Origin: Nocardia sputorum
GTDB lineage: Bacteria; Actinomycetota; Actinomycetes; Mycobacteriales; Mycobacteriaceae
Length of the DNA stretch: 64,000 bases
Assembly: GCF_027924405.1 (NCBI RefSeq)
Contig: NZ_AP026978.1
Coordinates: 1,860,001-1,924,000, forward strand
Direction of reading: 5' to 3'
The notes under the pieces are model-generated. The model saw only the letters and a program-made list of their open reading frames with translations, did no database searches and was not told where the DNA came from. A program made the translations under genes and the position numbers. Positions 28,315-37,941 of this stretch are shown piece by piece. Every line of letters begins with the position of its first letter. Positions within the stretch are counted from its first letter, which is position 1.

Positions 28315-28434
28315 ATGGAAACCGTGGGAGTGGTCTCGACGACCGTCGTCGCCGTGCTGGTGGCGGCGGGGGTGTATCTCGGCGTGCGGTCGATTCCGGA
28401 TCTGCGGCGATACCTCAAGATCCGGCACATGTAG
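28315..28434 (+). CDS. 39-residue single-pass membrane protein (DUF6893-like)
   Basis: A tiny protein: residues ~5-26 form one membrane helix (VVSTTVVAVLVAAGVYLGV), followed by the positively charged tail RSIPDLRRYLKIRHM. The positive-inside rule places the tail in the cytoplasm. AAAGGAAA lies at good spacing before the ATG. Small proteins of this form recur beside actinobacterial hydrogenase genes. Since the hydrogenase subunits have no membrane segment or Tat signal, this protein is a candidate membrane anchor or assembly factor. Confidence 0.65.
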   Translation: METVGVVSTTVVAVLVAAGVYLGVRSIPDLRRYLKIRHM

Positions 28435-28455
28435 CGGGGACCGGAAAGGAGCATC

Positions 28456-28773
28456 ATGGGTGAGCATCGCGAAGAGCCGCAGTCGGCACGTGGCGCGCCG
28501 GGTTCGCGCGACGCGGGCGCGGGCGTCGCGGCCGGAGGCCCCGCGGATCGGAAGCCGGGGCATATCGATCACGAGGAGATGACCTCCGCGCATTCGGAGG
28601 ACACCAAGAAGGAGACCGAGTTCTCCTCGGAGGCCCCGCCCGCGACGGAATCGGCGGCGCCTCCCTACGACGAGCGCAAGGAGACCGCCAACGCCCCCGC
28701 GGAGACGGCGACCGGCGAGGTCGACGACGCGCGTGTGGGCGGGGCGACGACGCCCACCGAGAAAGAGGGGTGA
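28456..28773 (+). CDS. Small disordered hydrophilic protein
   Basis: A 105-residue protein rich in Glu, Ala, Pro, Gly and Thr, with almost no hydrophobic residues and no Cys, so intrinsically disordered. It begins MGEHREEPQSARG and ends TTPTEKEG. AAAGGAG precedes the ATG at normal spacing. It lies between the micro membrane protein and the maturation protease, so it belongs to the locus. Function unknown; a linker or chaperone-like role is speculation. Confidence 0.55.
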   Translation: MGEHREEPQSARGAPGSRDAGAGVAAGGPADRKPGHIDHEEMTSAHSEDTKKETEFSSEAPPATESAAPPYDERKETANAPAETATGEVDDARVGGATTPTEKEG

Positions 28774-28786
28774 CCCGACGGCCGCG

Positions 28787-29260
28787 GTGCTGGTCGCCGG
28801 GATCGGCAACATCTTCCTCGGCGACGACGGATTCGGACCGGAGGTGGTGCGGCGGCTGCCGCGCCACCCGGACCCGGGCGTGCGTGCGGTGGACTACGGC
28901 ATCCGCGGCATGCATCTCGCCTACGACCTGCTCGATCGCTGGGACGCGCTGGTGCTGGTCGACGCGCTGCCAGACCGCGGGGCGCCCGGCCGGGTCGAGG
29001 TGTTCGGCGCCGCGCCGGAGAACACCGGCCCCGCGCCGCTGGACGCCCACGCGATGAGCCCGGACGCCGTCTTCGCCGGAGTTCGCGCGCTGGGTGGCGT
29101 GCTGCCGCCCACCGTGGTGATCGGCTGCCAGGTCGCCTGCGCCGAAGAGGGCATCGGTCTGTCGGAGCCGGTCGCGGCGGCGGTGGACGAGGCGGTCGCG
29201 GCGGTGGGCGACGTGGTCGCCGCGCTGCTCCCGCGGGCCACAGCAGAACAGGAGGACTGA
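28787..29260 (+). CDS. Hydrogenase maturation protease (HybD/HycI family)
   Basis: A nickel-dependent endopeptidase of 157 residues from the chosen start. It opens VLVAGIGNIFLGDDGFG, the family N-terminus, with the metal-sensing acid in GDDGFG, a second Asp in LVLVDAL, and His in LDAHAMSPD. These match the three nickel-recognition positions of HybD. It should remove the 22-residue tail of the large subunit after His576. The start is uncertain: GTG 28787 gives the family N-terminus but has no close ribosome binding site; GTG 28733 would overlap the previous gene by 41 bases. Confidence 0.85.
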   Translation: MLVAGIGNIFLGDDGFGPEVVRRLPRHPDPGVRAVDYGIRGMHLAYDLLDRWDALVLVDALPDRGAPGRVEVFGAAPENTGPAPLDAHAMSPDAVFAGVRALGGVLPPTVVIGCQVACAEEGIGLSEPVAAAVDEAVAAVGDVVAALLPRATAEQED

Positions 29261-29263
29261 CCG

Positions 29264-29506
29264 ATGTGTCTGGGCATCCCGGGACGGGTGATGGCGATTC
29301 CTGACGGCTACCACGGCCAGATCGCGCTGGTCGACGTGTCCGGCGAGCAGCGGAAGGTGAACATCGGTCTGCTCGACGAGGATCCGGCGCGGCCGGGTGA
29401 CTGGGTGATCATCCACATGGGCTTCGCGGTGGAGAAGACCGATGAGGCAGGGGCCGCGGCGGCGCTGGACGGACTGCGCCTGTTGCAACACGGGGACCAG
29501 CTATGA
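29264..29506 (+). CDS. hypC: Hydrogenase assembly chaperone HypC (copy 1)
   Basis: An 80-residue HypC/HupF chaperone that carries the Fe(CN)2CO group with HypD to the large subunit. It begins MCLGIPGRV, where Cys2 is the essential ligand. A core of beta strands (VDVSGEQRKVNIGLL) and the PGDWVIIHMGFAVEK segment are typical. It starts 3 bases after the protease gene and overlaps hypF by 4 bases. A second, longer HypC is encoded after hypF. Confidence 0.93.
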   Translation: MCLGIPGRVMAIPDGYHGQIALVDVSGEQRKVNIGLLDEDPARPGDWVIIHMGFAVEKTDEAGAAAALDGLRLLQHGDQL

Positions 29507-31869
29507 CCACGGAGCGGCTACGGCGTCGTCTGGTGGTGCGCGGTGTGGTACAAGGGGTCGGCTTCCGGCCGTTCGTCTACACCACCGCCGCCGAACTGGC
29601 ACTGTCCGGCAGTGTCGGCAACGACAGCGGCGGCGTCGTCATCGAGATCGAGGGAGCCCCAGCGGATCTCGACGAGTTCGCCGCGCGGCTGCGCCTGCGG
29701 CCGCCGCCCCTGGCGGTGGTCGAATCGGTCGAGCAGGCCGACATCCCGGCGCGCGGCGGCACCGGATTCCACATCGCGGGCACCACGCGGGACGGCGTCG
29801 GTCGCACGCTGGCTTCGCCCGATGTCGCTCTGTGCGCCGACTGCGAACGCGAGTTGCGCGATCCGGGAAACCGCCGCTATCGCCACCCGTTCGTCAACTG
29901 CACCAACTGCGGTCCGCGTTTCACCATCATCGCGAGCCTGCCCTACGACCGCGAGCGGACGTCGATGGCCGACTTCGCCATGTGCGACCGGTGCGCGCGG
30001 GAGTACACCGATCCGGCGGACCGCCGTTTTCACGCGCAGCCGATCGCCTGCCCCGAGTGCGGTCCCACCCTCGCGTATACGGGACCGGGAGGCGGTGAGC
30101 CGCTGGCGGCGGCGCGGCAGCTGCTGCGCGCGGGCGGCATCCTGGCGGTCAAAGGCATCGGCGGCTACCACCTCGCCTGCGACGCCACCGACGAGGCGGC
30201 CGTGGCCGAGTTGCGCAGACGCAAGCGCCGCGGGGACAAGCCGTTCGCGGTGATGGTGCCGGATCTCGCCACGGCACGGGCCGTAGTCGCCGTCGACGAT
30301 GCCGCCGCCACACTGCTGACCAGCCCGGCTCGCCCCATCGTGCTGCTCGCTCGCCGGTCCGCGTCCGAGCGGAGCCCCTCAGCCGCCGATCCCGGAGGCA
30401 CCGCCGAGCCGGGCGGAGACGCTGTGCCGGACGGCGGCGCGCCGCAGTCACCCGCGCCGGTCCCCGCTCCTTCGGTGGCGCCCGGCAACCCGGACCTGGG
30501 CGTCATGCTCGCGTATACGCCGCTGCACCTGCTGTTGTTCGGCCTGCCCGGCGATCCGCCCGGACCGCAGGTGCTGGTGATGACCTCGGGCAATCTCGGT
30601 GGCGAGCCGATCTGCTATCAGGACGACGACGCCCGCACCCGCCTCGCCGGTCTGGCCGACGGCTGGCTGTCGCACAACCGGCGCATCCTGGTGCCTTGCG
30701 ACGACTCGGTGGTGCGTTCGCTCGGCGGCCGCGAACTGCCGGTCCGGCGCTCGCGCGGGTACGCGCCGCTGCCGCTGCTGCTTCCGGTGCCGCTGCCGCC
30801 GACGCTCGCGGTCGGCGCCGATCTCAAGAACACCTGCGCGATGGCCGATGGCCGCTACGCCTGGCTGAGCCAGCACATCGGCGATATGGACGACCTGGCG
30901 ACGCTGCGCTCCTTCGACGCCGCGCAGCGCCATCTCGGGGAACTCACGGGGGTACACCCGGTGCAGCTGGTCGCCGACGCGCATCCCGGCTACCGCTCGG
31001 CCGCGTGGGCGCGCCGGAACGCGGGCGAGCGGCCTCTGTACACCGTCCAGCACCATCACGCGCACATCGCCGCCGTCATGGGCGAGCACGGTCTCGGCGC
31101 TACCGAACAGGTCGTCGGCATCGCGTTCGACGGCACCGGATTCGGGCCGGACGGCGCGGTATGGGGCGGCGAGGTCCTGCTCGCGGGCTACAAGGGCTAT
31201 CGACGCCTGGCCCATCTGAAATACGTGCCGCTGGCGGGCGGCGATCTCGCGGTGCGCAGGCCCTACCGCATGGCGCTGGCTCATCTGCGGACCGCCGGGA
31301 TCGACTGGTCCGACGACATCCCCGCGGTCGCGGCATGTCCGCCGGCCGAGCGTTCGGTGCTGGCCCACCAGTTCCGGACCGGTCTGGGTTGTGCGCCCAC
31401 GTCGAGCATGGGCCGGTTGTTCGACGCGGTGTCCTCGCTGTGCGGCGTGCGGCACGTCGTCGACTACGAAGCTCAGGCAGCGATCGAACTGGAGGGACTG
31501 TCCCGCTCCGGCGCCGAAGGCGCCACCGCCTACCGGTTCCCGCTCGGTGACGGCGATCCCGCCGTGATCGATCCCGCACCGGTGCTCGCGGGCGTGGTCG
31601 CCGACGTTCGCGCGGGCGAGCCCGCACGGGTGGTGGGCGCGCGTTTCCACGCCGCCGTCGCCCGGCTGACGCTCGAACTCGCGGCGCGCTACGCCGCCCC
31701 GGCGCAGATCGTCGCCCTGTCCGGCGGCGTCTTCCAGAACGCGCTGCTGCTCGCGCGATCGTGCGCGCTGCTGCGCGACAACGGCTTCACCGTGATCACC
31801 CATCGCCGGCTGCCGCCCAACGACGGCGGCCTCGCGTTCGGGCAACTCCTCGCGTGCAGCGAGGGATGA
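29503..31869 (+). CDS. hypF: Carbamoyltransferase HypF
   Basis: A 788-residue enzyme that makes the thiocarboxamide used for the active-site cyanides, from carbamoyl phosphate and ATP. Domains in order: acylphosphatase (VRGVVQGVGFRPFVY, residues 9-95), two zinc fingers (CADCEREL...CTNCGP and CDRCAREY...CPECGP, ~107-190), YrdC-like (~205-390) and Kae1-like carbamoyltransferase (VQHHHAHIAAVMGEHG, VGIAFDGTGFGPDGAVWGGE). A Pro/Gly/Ala/Ser-rich insert of about 40 residues (near 285-327) interrupts the YrdC-like part, which is unusual. Confidence 0.95.
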   Translation: MTTERLRRRLVVRGVVQGVGFRPFVYTTAAELALSGSVGNDSGGVVIEIEGAPADLDEFAARLRLRPPPLAVVESVEQADIPARGGTGFHIAGTTRDGVGRTLASPDVALCADCERELRDPGNRRYRHPFVNCTNCGPRFTIIASLPYDRERTSMADFAMCDRCAREYTDPADRRFHAQPIACPECGPTLAYTGPGGGEPLAAARQLLRAGGILAVKGIGGYHLACDATDEAAVAELRRRKRRGDKPFAVMVPDLATARAVVAVDDAAATLLTSPARPIVLLARRSASERSPSAADPGGTAEPGGDAVPDGGAPQSPAPVPAPSVAPGNPDLGVMLAYTPLHLLLFGLPGDPPGPQVLVMTSGNLGGEPICYQDDDARTRLAGLADGWLSHNRRILVPCDDSVVRSLGGRELPVRRSRGYAPLPLLLPVPLPPTLAVGADLKNTCAMADGRYAWLSQHIGDMDDLATLRSFDAAQRHLGELTGVHPVQLVADAHPGYRSAAWARRNAGERPLYTVQHHHAHIAAVMGEHGLGATEQVVGIAFDGTGFGPDGAVWGGEVLLAGYKGYRRLAHLKYVPLAGGDLAVRRPYRMALAHLRTAGIDWSDDIPAVAACPPAERSVLAHQFRTGLGCAPTSSMGRLFDAVSSLCGVRHVVDYEAQAAIELEGLSRSGAEGATAYRFPLGDGDPAVIDPAPVLAGVVADVRAGEPARVVGARFHAAVARLTLELAARYAAPAQIVALSGGVFQNALLLARSCALLRDNGFTVITHRRLPPNDGGLAFGQLLACSEG

Positions 31870-31885
31870 GCGAAGGAGAGCAACG

Positions 31886-32208
31886 ATGTGTCTTGCGGTA
31901 CCAGGCAAAGTGCTCAGCCTGCACGAGCGGGACGGCACGCTGATGTCGGTCGTCGACTTCGGCGGCGTGCACAAAGACGTGTGCCTGCAATACATCCCGG
32001 ACGCGGCGGTGGGTGACTACGTCGTCGTCCACGTCGGCTTCGCGATCCAGCGGTTGGACGAGGAATCCGCGTTGCGGACCCTGGCCGAGTTCGAGCACCT
32101 CGGCGTACTGAACGAGGAATTCGGCGACGGTTTCGCCATCGCCGCGAAGCAGGCGGGCCTGGACAATCCCGCCATCGAGTCGTCACGCGAGGAACCGGAG
32201 GCCCGGTC

Positions 32209-32212
<4 letters not shown>
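31886..32212 (+). CDS. hypC: Hydrogenase assembly chaperone HypC (copy 2)
   Basis: A 108-residue second HypC. It begins MCLAVPGKV with Cys2 and has [40 protein letters not shown]. It carries a C-terminal extension of about 30 residues beyond copy 1, ending in a polar tail. GAAGGAGA precedes the start. The stop overlaps hypD (ATGA). Being coupled to hypD, it is the likelier HypD partner; copy 1 sits beside the protease. In other bacteria paralogues serve different hydrogenases or carry out different delivery steps. Confidence 0.93.
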
Positions 32213-33313
<1,101 letters not shown>

Positions 33314-33321
<8 letters not shown>

Positions 33322-34390
33322 GGAAGGCGCCGCCCCCGTGACGATCGACATGGCGGGCTGGGTCTGCCCGATGCCGCTGCGGGATTCGCCGAACATCGTG
33401 ATGGGGCACGGCGGCGGCGGAGCGATGTCCGGCGAGCTGATCGAGCATCTGTTCCTGCCCGCGTTCGGCTCGGCCGCGCACGCGGACCTCGGCGACTCCG
33501 CGGTGGTCACACTGGACGGCGCGCGCCTGGCCTTCTCCACCGACTCGTTCGTGGTGAAGCCGATCGTGTTCCCGGGCGGCACCATCGGCGAACTTGCGGT
33601 CAACGGCACGGTGAACGATCTGGCCATGGCCGGAGCGCGGCCGATGGTGCTGTCCACCGCGTTCATCCTGGAGGAGGGCACCGCGCTGGCCGACATCGCG
33701 CGCATCGCGCAGGCGGTCGGCACCGCCGCCCTGGCGGCGGAAGTCCAGCTGGTCACCGGGGACACCAAGGTCGTGGACGCCGGACACGGTGACGGGATCT
33801 ACATCAACACCGCCGGAATCGGTGTGGTTGCCCCTGGCGTAGACATCCGGCCGCAGCGCGCGGCACCTGGCGATGTGGTGCTGGTCAGCGGCGACATCGG
33901 TGTGCACGGCGTCGCGGTGCTCAGCTGCCGCGAAGGTCTGGAGTTCGGCACCACCGTGCTCAGCGACACCGCGCCGCTGCACGGCTTGGTCGCGGCGATG
34001 CTGGCCACCGGCGCCGACGTGCACGTGCTGCGCGATCCCACCCGCGGTGGCGTCGCGGCATCGCTCAACGAGATCGCCCGCGCCGCACAGGTCGGCATAT
34101 CGCTGGACGAGCGGCAACTCCCCGTGCCCGACGGCGTGCGCGACGCCTGCGGTCTGCTCGGTCTGGACCCGATGTACGTGGCCAACGAGGGCAAATTGCT
34201 GGCGTTCGTACCGCCCGAGAACGCCGATCGCGTGCTCGCGGCGATGCGGGAACACCCGCTGGGCGCACAGGCCGCCGAGATCGGCCGGTGCGTCGCCGAA
34301 CATCCCGGCATGGTCGTCGCCCGCACGGCGCTCGGCGGGACGCGGGTGGTGGATCTGCCCGCGGGCGAGCAACTGCCGCGCATCTGCTGA
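33314..34390 (+). CDS. hypE: Hydrogenase expression/formation protein HypE
   Basis: A 358-residue dehydratase that converts the carbamoyl group on its own C-terminal cysteine to a thiocyanate. The protein ends exactly in PRIC, with Cys358 last. AIR-synthase-like fold motifs include GHGGGG near residue 30, TDSFVVKP and [16 protein letters not shown]. It overlaps hypD by 8 bases. It works with HypF and then transfers cyanide to the HypC-HypD complex. Confidence 0.96.
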
Positions 34391-34426
34391 CGGCGGACCA
34401 GGATCGGCTCGGAGCCGGAAGGCGAG

Positions 34427-35548
34427 GTGGGGATCATCGTTCGGATCGCCGACACCCCCGCGGCGGCCCGCGTCCCGCTGGACGGACGGCAGCGGCGCGG
34501 CGTCGCCGGGATGGCGTCGGTCGTGGTCGCACTGCACGCGCTCGGGTGGTCCGCGCTGCTGCTGCTCGTGGTCCCCGGCGGGTACCTGGTGGACGGCGCG
34601 GTATTCGGCGTGGGTCTCGGGATCACCGCCTACACGCTCGGGATGCGGCACGCGTTCGACGCCGACCACATCGCCGCCATCGACAACACGACCCGCAAGT
34701 TGGTCGCGGACGGACGCAAGCCGCTGTCGGTCGGGTTCTGGTTCTCTCTCGGGCACTCCACCATCGTTTTCGTCCTCGTCGCGCTGCTGGCGTTCGGCGT
34801 CAAGGCGCTCGCGGGAAACCTGCGCGACGAGGACTCCGGGCTGCACCGATGGACTGGTGTGCTGGGTACCGGTATCTCCGGAACCTTCCTGCTCGCCATC
34901 GGCCTGTTGAATCTGGTCTCGCTGATCGGCATCTGGCGGGTGTTCCGCGGGATGCGCCGCGGAACTTGCGGCGAGGCCGCGGTGCGGCAGCGGTTGGACG
35001 ACCGCGGCGCCCTGCAGCGGGTGATCGGACCGCTCACCAGGGCCGTGCGGGAGCCGTGGCAGATGTACCCGGTCGGGCTGTTGTTCGGACTCGGCTTCGA
35101 CACCGTCACCGAGGTGAGCCTCCTGGTGATCGCGGGCGGCGCGGCGGCGACCGACCTGCCGTGGTACGCGATCCTCGTCCTGCCGGTGTTGTTCTCGGCG
35201 GGAATGACGCTGTTCGACGCGCTGGATGGCGCTTTCATGAACTACGCGTACGGGTGGGCCTTCGCGGGGCCGCTGCGCAGCGTCTACTACAACATCGTCG
35301 TCACGGGTCTGTCGGTTGTCGTGGCCCTGGTCATCGGCGCGCAGGAGATGATCTCCGTGCTGACCGACGAGCTGGGCATCGCCGGCGGTCCACTGGCCTG
35401 GGTCGGCGGATGGGATCTGGGCGCCATGGGGTTCGTCATCGCCGGGCTGTTCGTGCTCACCTGGGCGGTGGCGGTCGCGGTGTGGCGCTTCGGCCGGCTC
35501 GAGCAGCGGTGGTCCGTCGAGCACCCGGGCGAAAGGCCGAGCCGATGA
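34427..35548 (+). CDS. NiCoT-family nickel/cobalt permease (HoxN/NixA type)
   Basis: A 373-residue membrane transporter with about eight membrane segments. The signature HAFDADHIAAIDN (HX4DH type) near residue 75 is the metal-binding element of segment II. The other family motifs GLGFDTVTEV and LFDALDGAFM are present. The start is GTG with GGAAGG upstream. Located at the end of the hyp genes, it most likely imports nickel for the hydrogenase. Cobalt transport cannot be excluded. Confidence 0.92.
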   Translation: MGIIVRIADTPAAARVPLDGRQRRGVAGMASVVVALHALGWSALLLLVVPGGYLVDGAVFGVGLGITAYTLGMRHAFDADHIAAIDNTTRKLVADGRKPLSVGFWFSLGHSTIVFVLVALLAFGVKALAGNLRDEDSGLHRWTGVLGTGISGTFLLAIGLLNLVSLIGIWRVFRGMRRGTCGEAAVRQRLDDRGALQRVIGPLTRAVREPWQMYPVGLLFGLGFDTVTEVSLLVIAGGAAATDLPWYAILVLPVLFSAGMTLFDALDGAFMNYAYGWAFAGPLRSVYYNIVVTGLSVVVALVIGAQEMISVLTDELGIAGGPLAWVGGWDLGAMGFVIAGLFVLTWAVAVAVWRFGRLEQRWSVEHPGERPSR

Positions 35549-36291
35549 CCGGCAGCGGCGCGGAGATGTTCGCCCGGTACGCCTACGCGCCCAATCGGCT
35601 CGGCTACTGCGGTCCGCCCGACGCGGCCGCGCTGCGGGACGGGTCGGACGACCAGGTGCGCGTGGTGGCGCGCCGGTTCACCGGCGCGTGGCCCTACCTG
35701 CGCGTGATGGCGCGGATGACCGGCATCGCCGATCCGCTGGACCGCCGCCTCGTCGAGTCCTATTGGCTGGGCGGTGGCGTCGGCGCGGCACTGGACCCGG
35801 GCGAGTTCACCGCGGAACTGCTGGCGCTGCTCGGCCCGGTGGCAGGCGGGTACTGGACGCACCTGACGCAGCGATTGGCCGAGGAGGCCGCGGCGAACCA
35901 TTGCTTCCACGTCTTCGGTGTGTACCCGTGGTCCCGCTTGCTCCGGCACGGCAACGGACATCCACTGCACGTGCTCGACAGTTGCCGGATCACCTGGGGA
36001 ACGGTCTTCGACCGCAGCGGTGCGGAAGTCGCGCTGCGCTGTCGCACGCTCGATTGGGACGGAGAGCGTCTCGCGCTGCACACCGAGACTGTGCGAACCC
36101 TCGCGATCCGGGTGGACGGGTACGCGGCGTTGCCCGACGTCGCGGTAGGGGAGCAGGTCGCGGTGCATTGGGGGCGGCTGTGCGGGCGGCTGGACGATGC
36201 TCAGGTGCGTGCCCTGGAAGCGGCGACGCTACGTCAGCTGGAGGTCACCAACCGGCGCCTGGCCGAGCGACGCAACCCGGCGACCAGGTGA
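35545..36291 (+). CDS. Hydrogenase-associated DUF6390-type protein
   Basis: A 248-residue soluble protein with no recognised motif. It begins with MFARYAYAPNRLGYCGPPDAAAL and has CFHVFGVYPWSRLL and HPLHVLDSCRITWGTVFD in the middle. Aromatic residues, His and Cys are frequent. ATG overlaps the permease stop (ATGA), so it belongs to the same transcript. This family occurs at the end of hydrogenase loci of this type. Function unknown. Confidence 0.7.
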   Translation: MTGSGAEMFARYAYAPNRLGYCGPPDAAALRDGSDDQVRVVARRFTGAWPYLRVMARMTGIADPLDRRLVESYWLGGGVGAALDPGEFTAELLALLGPVAGGYWTHLTQRLAEEAAANHCFHVFGVYPWSRLLRHGNGHPLHVLDSCRITWGTVFDRSGAEVALRCRTLDWDGERLALHTETVRTLAIRVDGYAALPDVAVGEQVAVHWGRLCGRLDDAQVRALEAATLRQLEVTNRRLAERRNPATR

Positions 36292-36301
36292 CGGATCGAG
36301 C

Positions 36302-36322
36302 GGCGGCACGGCATGTGCCCGC
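36302..36322 (+). terminator. Possible hairpin after the hydrogenase locus
   Basis: GGCGGCAC-GGCAT-GTGC-CCGCC forms an 8-bp stem with one bulged C, 11 bases after the last stop codon. No U-tract follows, so it may only be a weak or factor-assisted terminator. Confidence 0.3.
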
Positions 36323-36499
36323 CATGGCCGCCGAAGCCGCGAAGCGCGTGAATCCCTTTTCTCGAAGGCGACGAGCGCCCGGAGAAATGGCTTCCCGGCC
36401 GCCGTATCGGTGAATGACGAGGCGCTTCTCCATGTTTCGCCGGACCCCTCGCGGCGTATAATGAATATGGCTGTCGAGCCCGACCGCGAGGAGTAACAC

Positions 36500-36655
36500 G
36501 TGTATTCGCCGGTGGTTGTCGGGGCGAAAAATCATTTCTACCCGGAAATATTTATCCGGGTGATTTCGACGGCGTACCTGCGTGTTCCTCGTCATGGCGG
36601 CCGACGGCCCAGCTGCGCCCCCATGTCATGCGCGAAGGGAGGTGAACTACCGTGA
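36500..36655 (+). CDS. Putative 51-residue ORF upstream of and touching the Met-rich ORF
   Basis: A GTG start with GAGGAG a few bases before it. The product (VYSPVVVGAKNHFYPEIFIRV at the start, unrelated Arg/Cys-rich end) matches no family. Its TGA overlaps the next ATG as TGATG, an arrangement typical of coupled translation. It could be a leader peptide or chance. A TATAAT element lies about 40 bases upstream. Confidence 0.3.
   Translation: MYSPVVVGAKNHFYPEIFIRVISTAYLRVPRHGGRRPSCAPMSCAKGGELP
36541..36560. promoter_or_regulatory. 20-base A/T-centred palindrome
   Basis: CCCGGAAATATTTATCCGGG, with perfect 6-bp arms and an 8-base A/T centre. It stands out in a G+C-rich genome. It could be an operator or an RNA hairpin in the leader of the Met-rich micro-ORF. 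Confidence 0.35.
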
Positions 36656-36750
36656 TGGATCAGATGATGGGGATGGCACGCGACTGGTGGAACCGCATGT
36701 TCCCCGGCATGCCGATGCCGATGCTGCCGATGATGCCGATGATGTCGTAG
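36655..36750 (+). CDS. 31-residue methionine-rich micro-protein
   Basis: Twelve of 31 residues are Met. The first half (MDQMMGMARDWWNRMFPG) is amphipathic with two Trp. The second half is a Met-Pro repeat (MPMPMLPMMPMMS). A near-ideal GGGAGGTGA lies 10 bases upstream of the ATG; a GTG one codon earlier is out of frame. It is shorter than most gene finders accept. Met-Pro repeats can bind Cu(I) or Ag(I) or interact with membranes; that is inference. No family recognised. Confidence 0.55.
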   Translation: MDQMMGMARDWWNRMFPGMPMPMLPMMPMMS

Positions 36751-36977
36751 CAGCGCCACCGAACGGAAAACACGGCGAGTTCCTGCTACCGTCTATATGC
36801 GATGTGCAATTCATGCACGGCAGTACGGATGATTTCGTAATCGACCGCACTCGATTCGCCATTCGCCACACATAGCGCGATATCCGTCGGCCCCGTATCC
36901 GCGCCGCGCAATGCCGCGGCGCGATGGACGGGTTCCGTGGTGTCGGCGAATGGCGACGCGATCCAGCGAGGTGCGCT

Positions 36978-37487
36978 ATGACCGCAGATCCGCGACAGGC
37001 GAAGCGGCCGGTCAGTGCCGTGCTGGCCGGTCCGTACGGGCATCCGTTCCATCCCATCTTGGTCACCGTCCCGATCGGCGCCTGGGTCGCCAGTTTCGTG
37101 TTCGACCTCGCGTCCCGATTCGTCGACGATCCGGACTTCCTGGTCGAGGGCTCGTCGTGGTTGATCGCGATCGGCGTGCTGGGCGCCTTGGCCGCCGCGA
37201 CGATCGGGTTCCTCGATCTGCTCGCGATCCCCACCGGTACGCCTGCCTTCCGCACCGGTTTGCTGCACATGACCCTCAACCTGCTCGTGACCGCTGTCTA
37301 CGCGGTCGGCTTCGTCTGGCGGCAGGGCGCCGACAAGGCGGTCGCGGTCCCGGCCGGGCCGTTGGTGCTGTCGGCGGTCGGTCTGATGATATTGGCGATA
37401 TCCGGGTATCTCGGCGGCAAGCTGGCCTATCACTACGGCGTGCGAGTCGCCGACGAAACCACCCAGGCCGGCGGCTTCACCCACTGA
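36978..37487 (+). CDS. DUF2231 membrane protein
   Basis: A 169-residue membrane protein with about four helices. The family signature GHPFHPILVTVPIGAWVASFVFDLAS (residues ~21-46) contains two His that may bind a ligand or metal. A second conserved patch is TGLLHMTLNLLVTAVYAVGF. GCGAGGTG precedes the ATG. It lies 29 bases before another small membrane protein, so the two are probably co-transcribed. Function unknown. Confidence 0.8.
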   Translation: MTADPRQAKRPVSAVLAGPYGHPFHPILVTVPIGAWVASFVFDLASRFVDDPDFLVEGSSWLIAIGVLGALAAATIGFLDLLAIPTGTPAFRTGLLHMTLNLLVTAVYAVGFVWRQGADKAVAVPAGPLVLSAVGLMILAISGYLGGKLAYHYGVRVADETTQAGGFTH

Positions 37488-37516
37488 ATCCCTGCTCATC
37501 TGTCAGGAGGCACACC

Positions 37517-37927
37517 ATGGGCATCGCCGCATTGATCTTCTGGCTCCTCACCGCGGGCGGCGGTTTCTTCCTGCTCGGCACGTGGATCGCCCGAGGCGGC
37601 ACGCGTCAGCCGAATTCGACCCAGCTGCCGCCGCCGGTCCTGTTCGGTCACTTCGCGCTCGCCGTGGCCGGTCTGATCGTCTGGATCGTCTACCTCGCCG
37701 TCGACAGCACGGCGCTGGCCTGGACCGCGTTCGTCTTGCTGATCCCGGTCGCGCTCCTCGGGTTCGCGATGCTGCTGCGCTGGATCCCCGTCTACCGGGA
37801 CCGTTCGGCCGGAAGGACCGAACCTCCCGAGGGACACTTTCCCGTTGCCGTCGTCGCGGGTCACGGCGTACTCGCCGTGACGACTGTCGTGCTGGTGTTC
37901 CTTACCGCGCTCGGCGTCGGGAGCTGA
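37517..37927 (+). CDS. Small four-helix membrane protein
   Basis: A 136-residue protein with hydrophobic segments near residues 4-24, 41-64, 68-88 and 110-133. A conserved-looking LFGHFALAVAGLIVWIVYL stretch carries a His in the second segment, and another His precedes the fourth (VAGHGVLAV). AGGAGG precedes the ATG. Paired with the DUF2231 gene. No function known. Confidence 0.75.
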   Translation: MGIAALIFWLLTAGGGFFLLGTWIARGGTRQPNSTQLPPPVLFGHFALAVAGLIVWIVYLAVDSTALAWTAFVLLIPVALLGFAMLLRWIPVYRDRSAGRTEPPEGHFPVAVVAGHGVLAVTTVVLVFLTALGVGS

Positions 37928-37941
37928 CCCCGGCCGAGCGG

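Larger units (their letters stand above)
36292..36977 (+). other. Region with tiny ORFs between hydrogenase locus and DUF2231 gene
   Basis: 686 bases with a lower G+C patch around 36450-36600. It contains a TATAAT (36458-36463), a 51-codon frame (36500-36655), a palindrome (36541-36560) and a Met-rich micro-ORF (36655-36750). No long gene is supported. Confidence 0.5.

Noticed and set aside
28733..28786. Longer N-terminus for the hydrogenase protease from GTG 28733
   Set aside because: It would add an Arg/Pro-rich stretch that family members lack; kept only as an alternative start.
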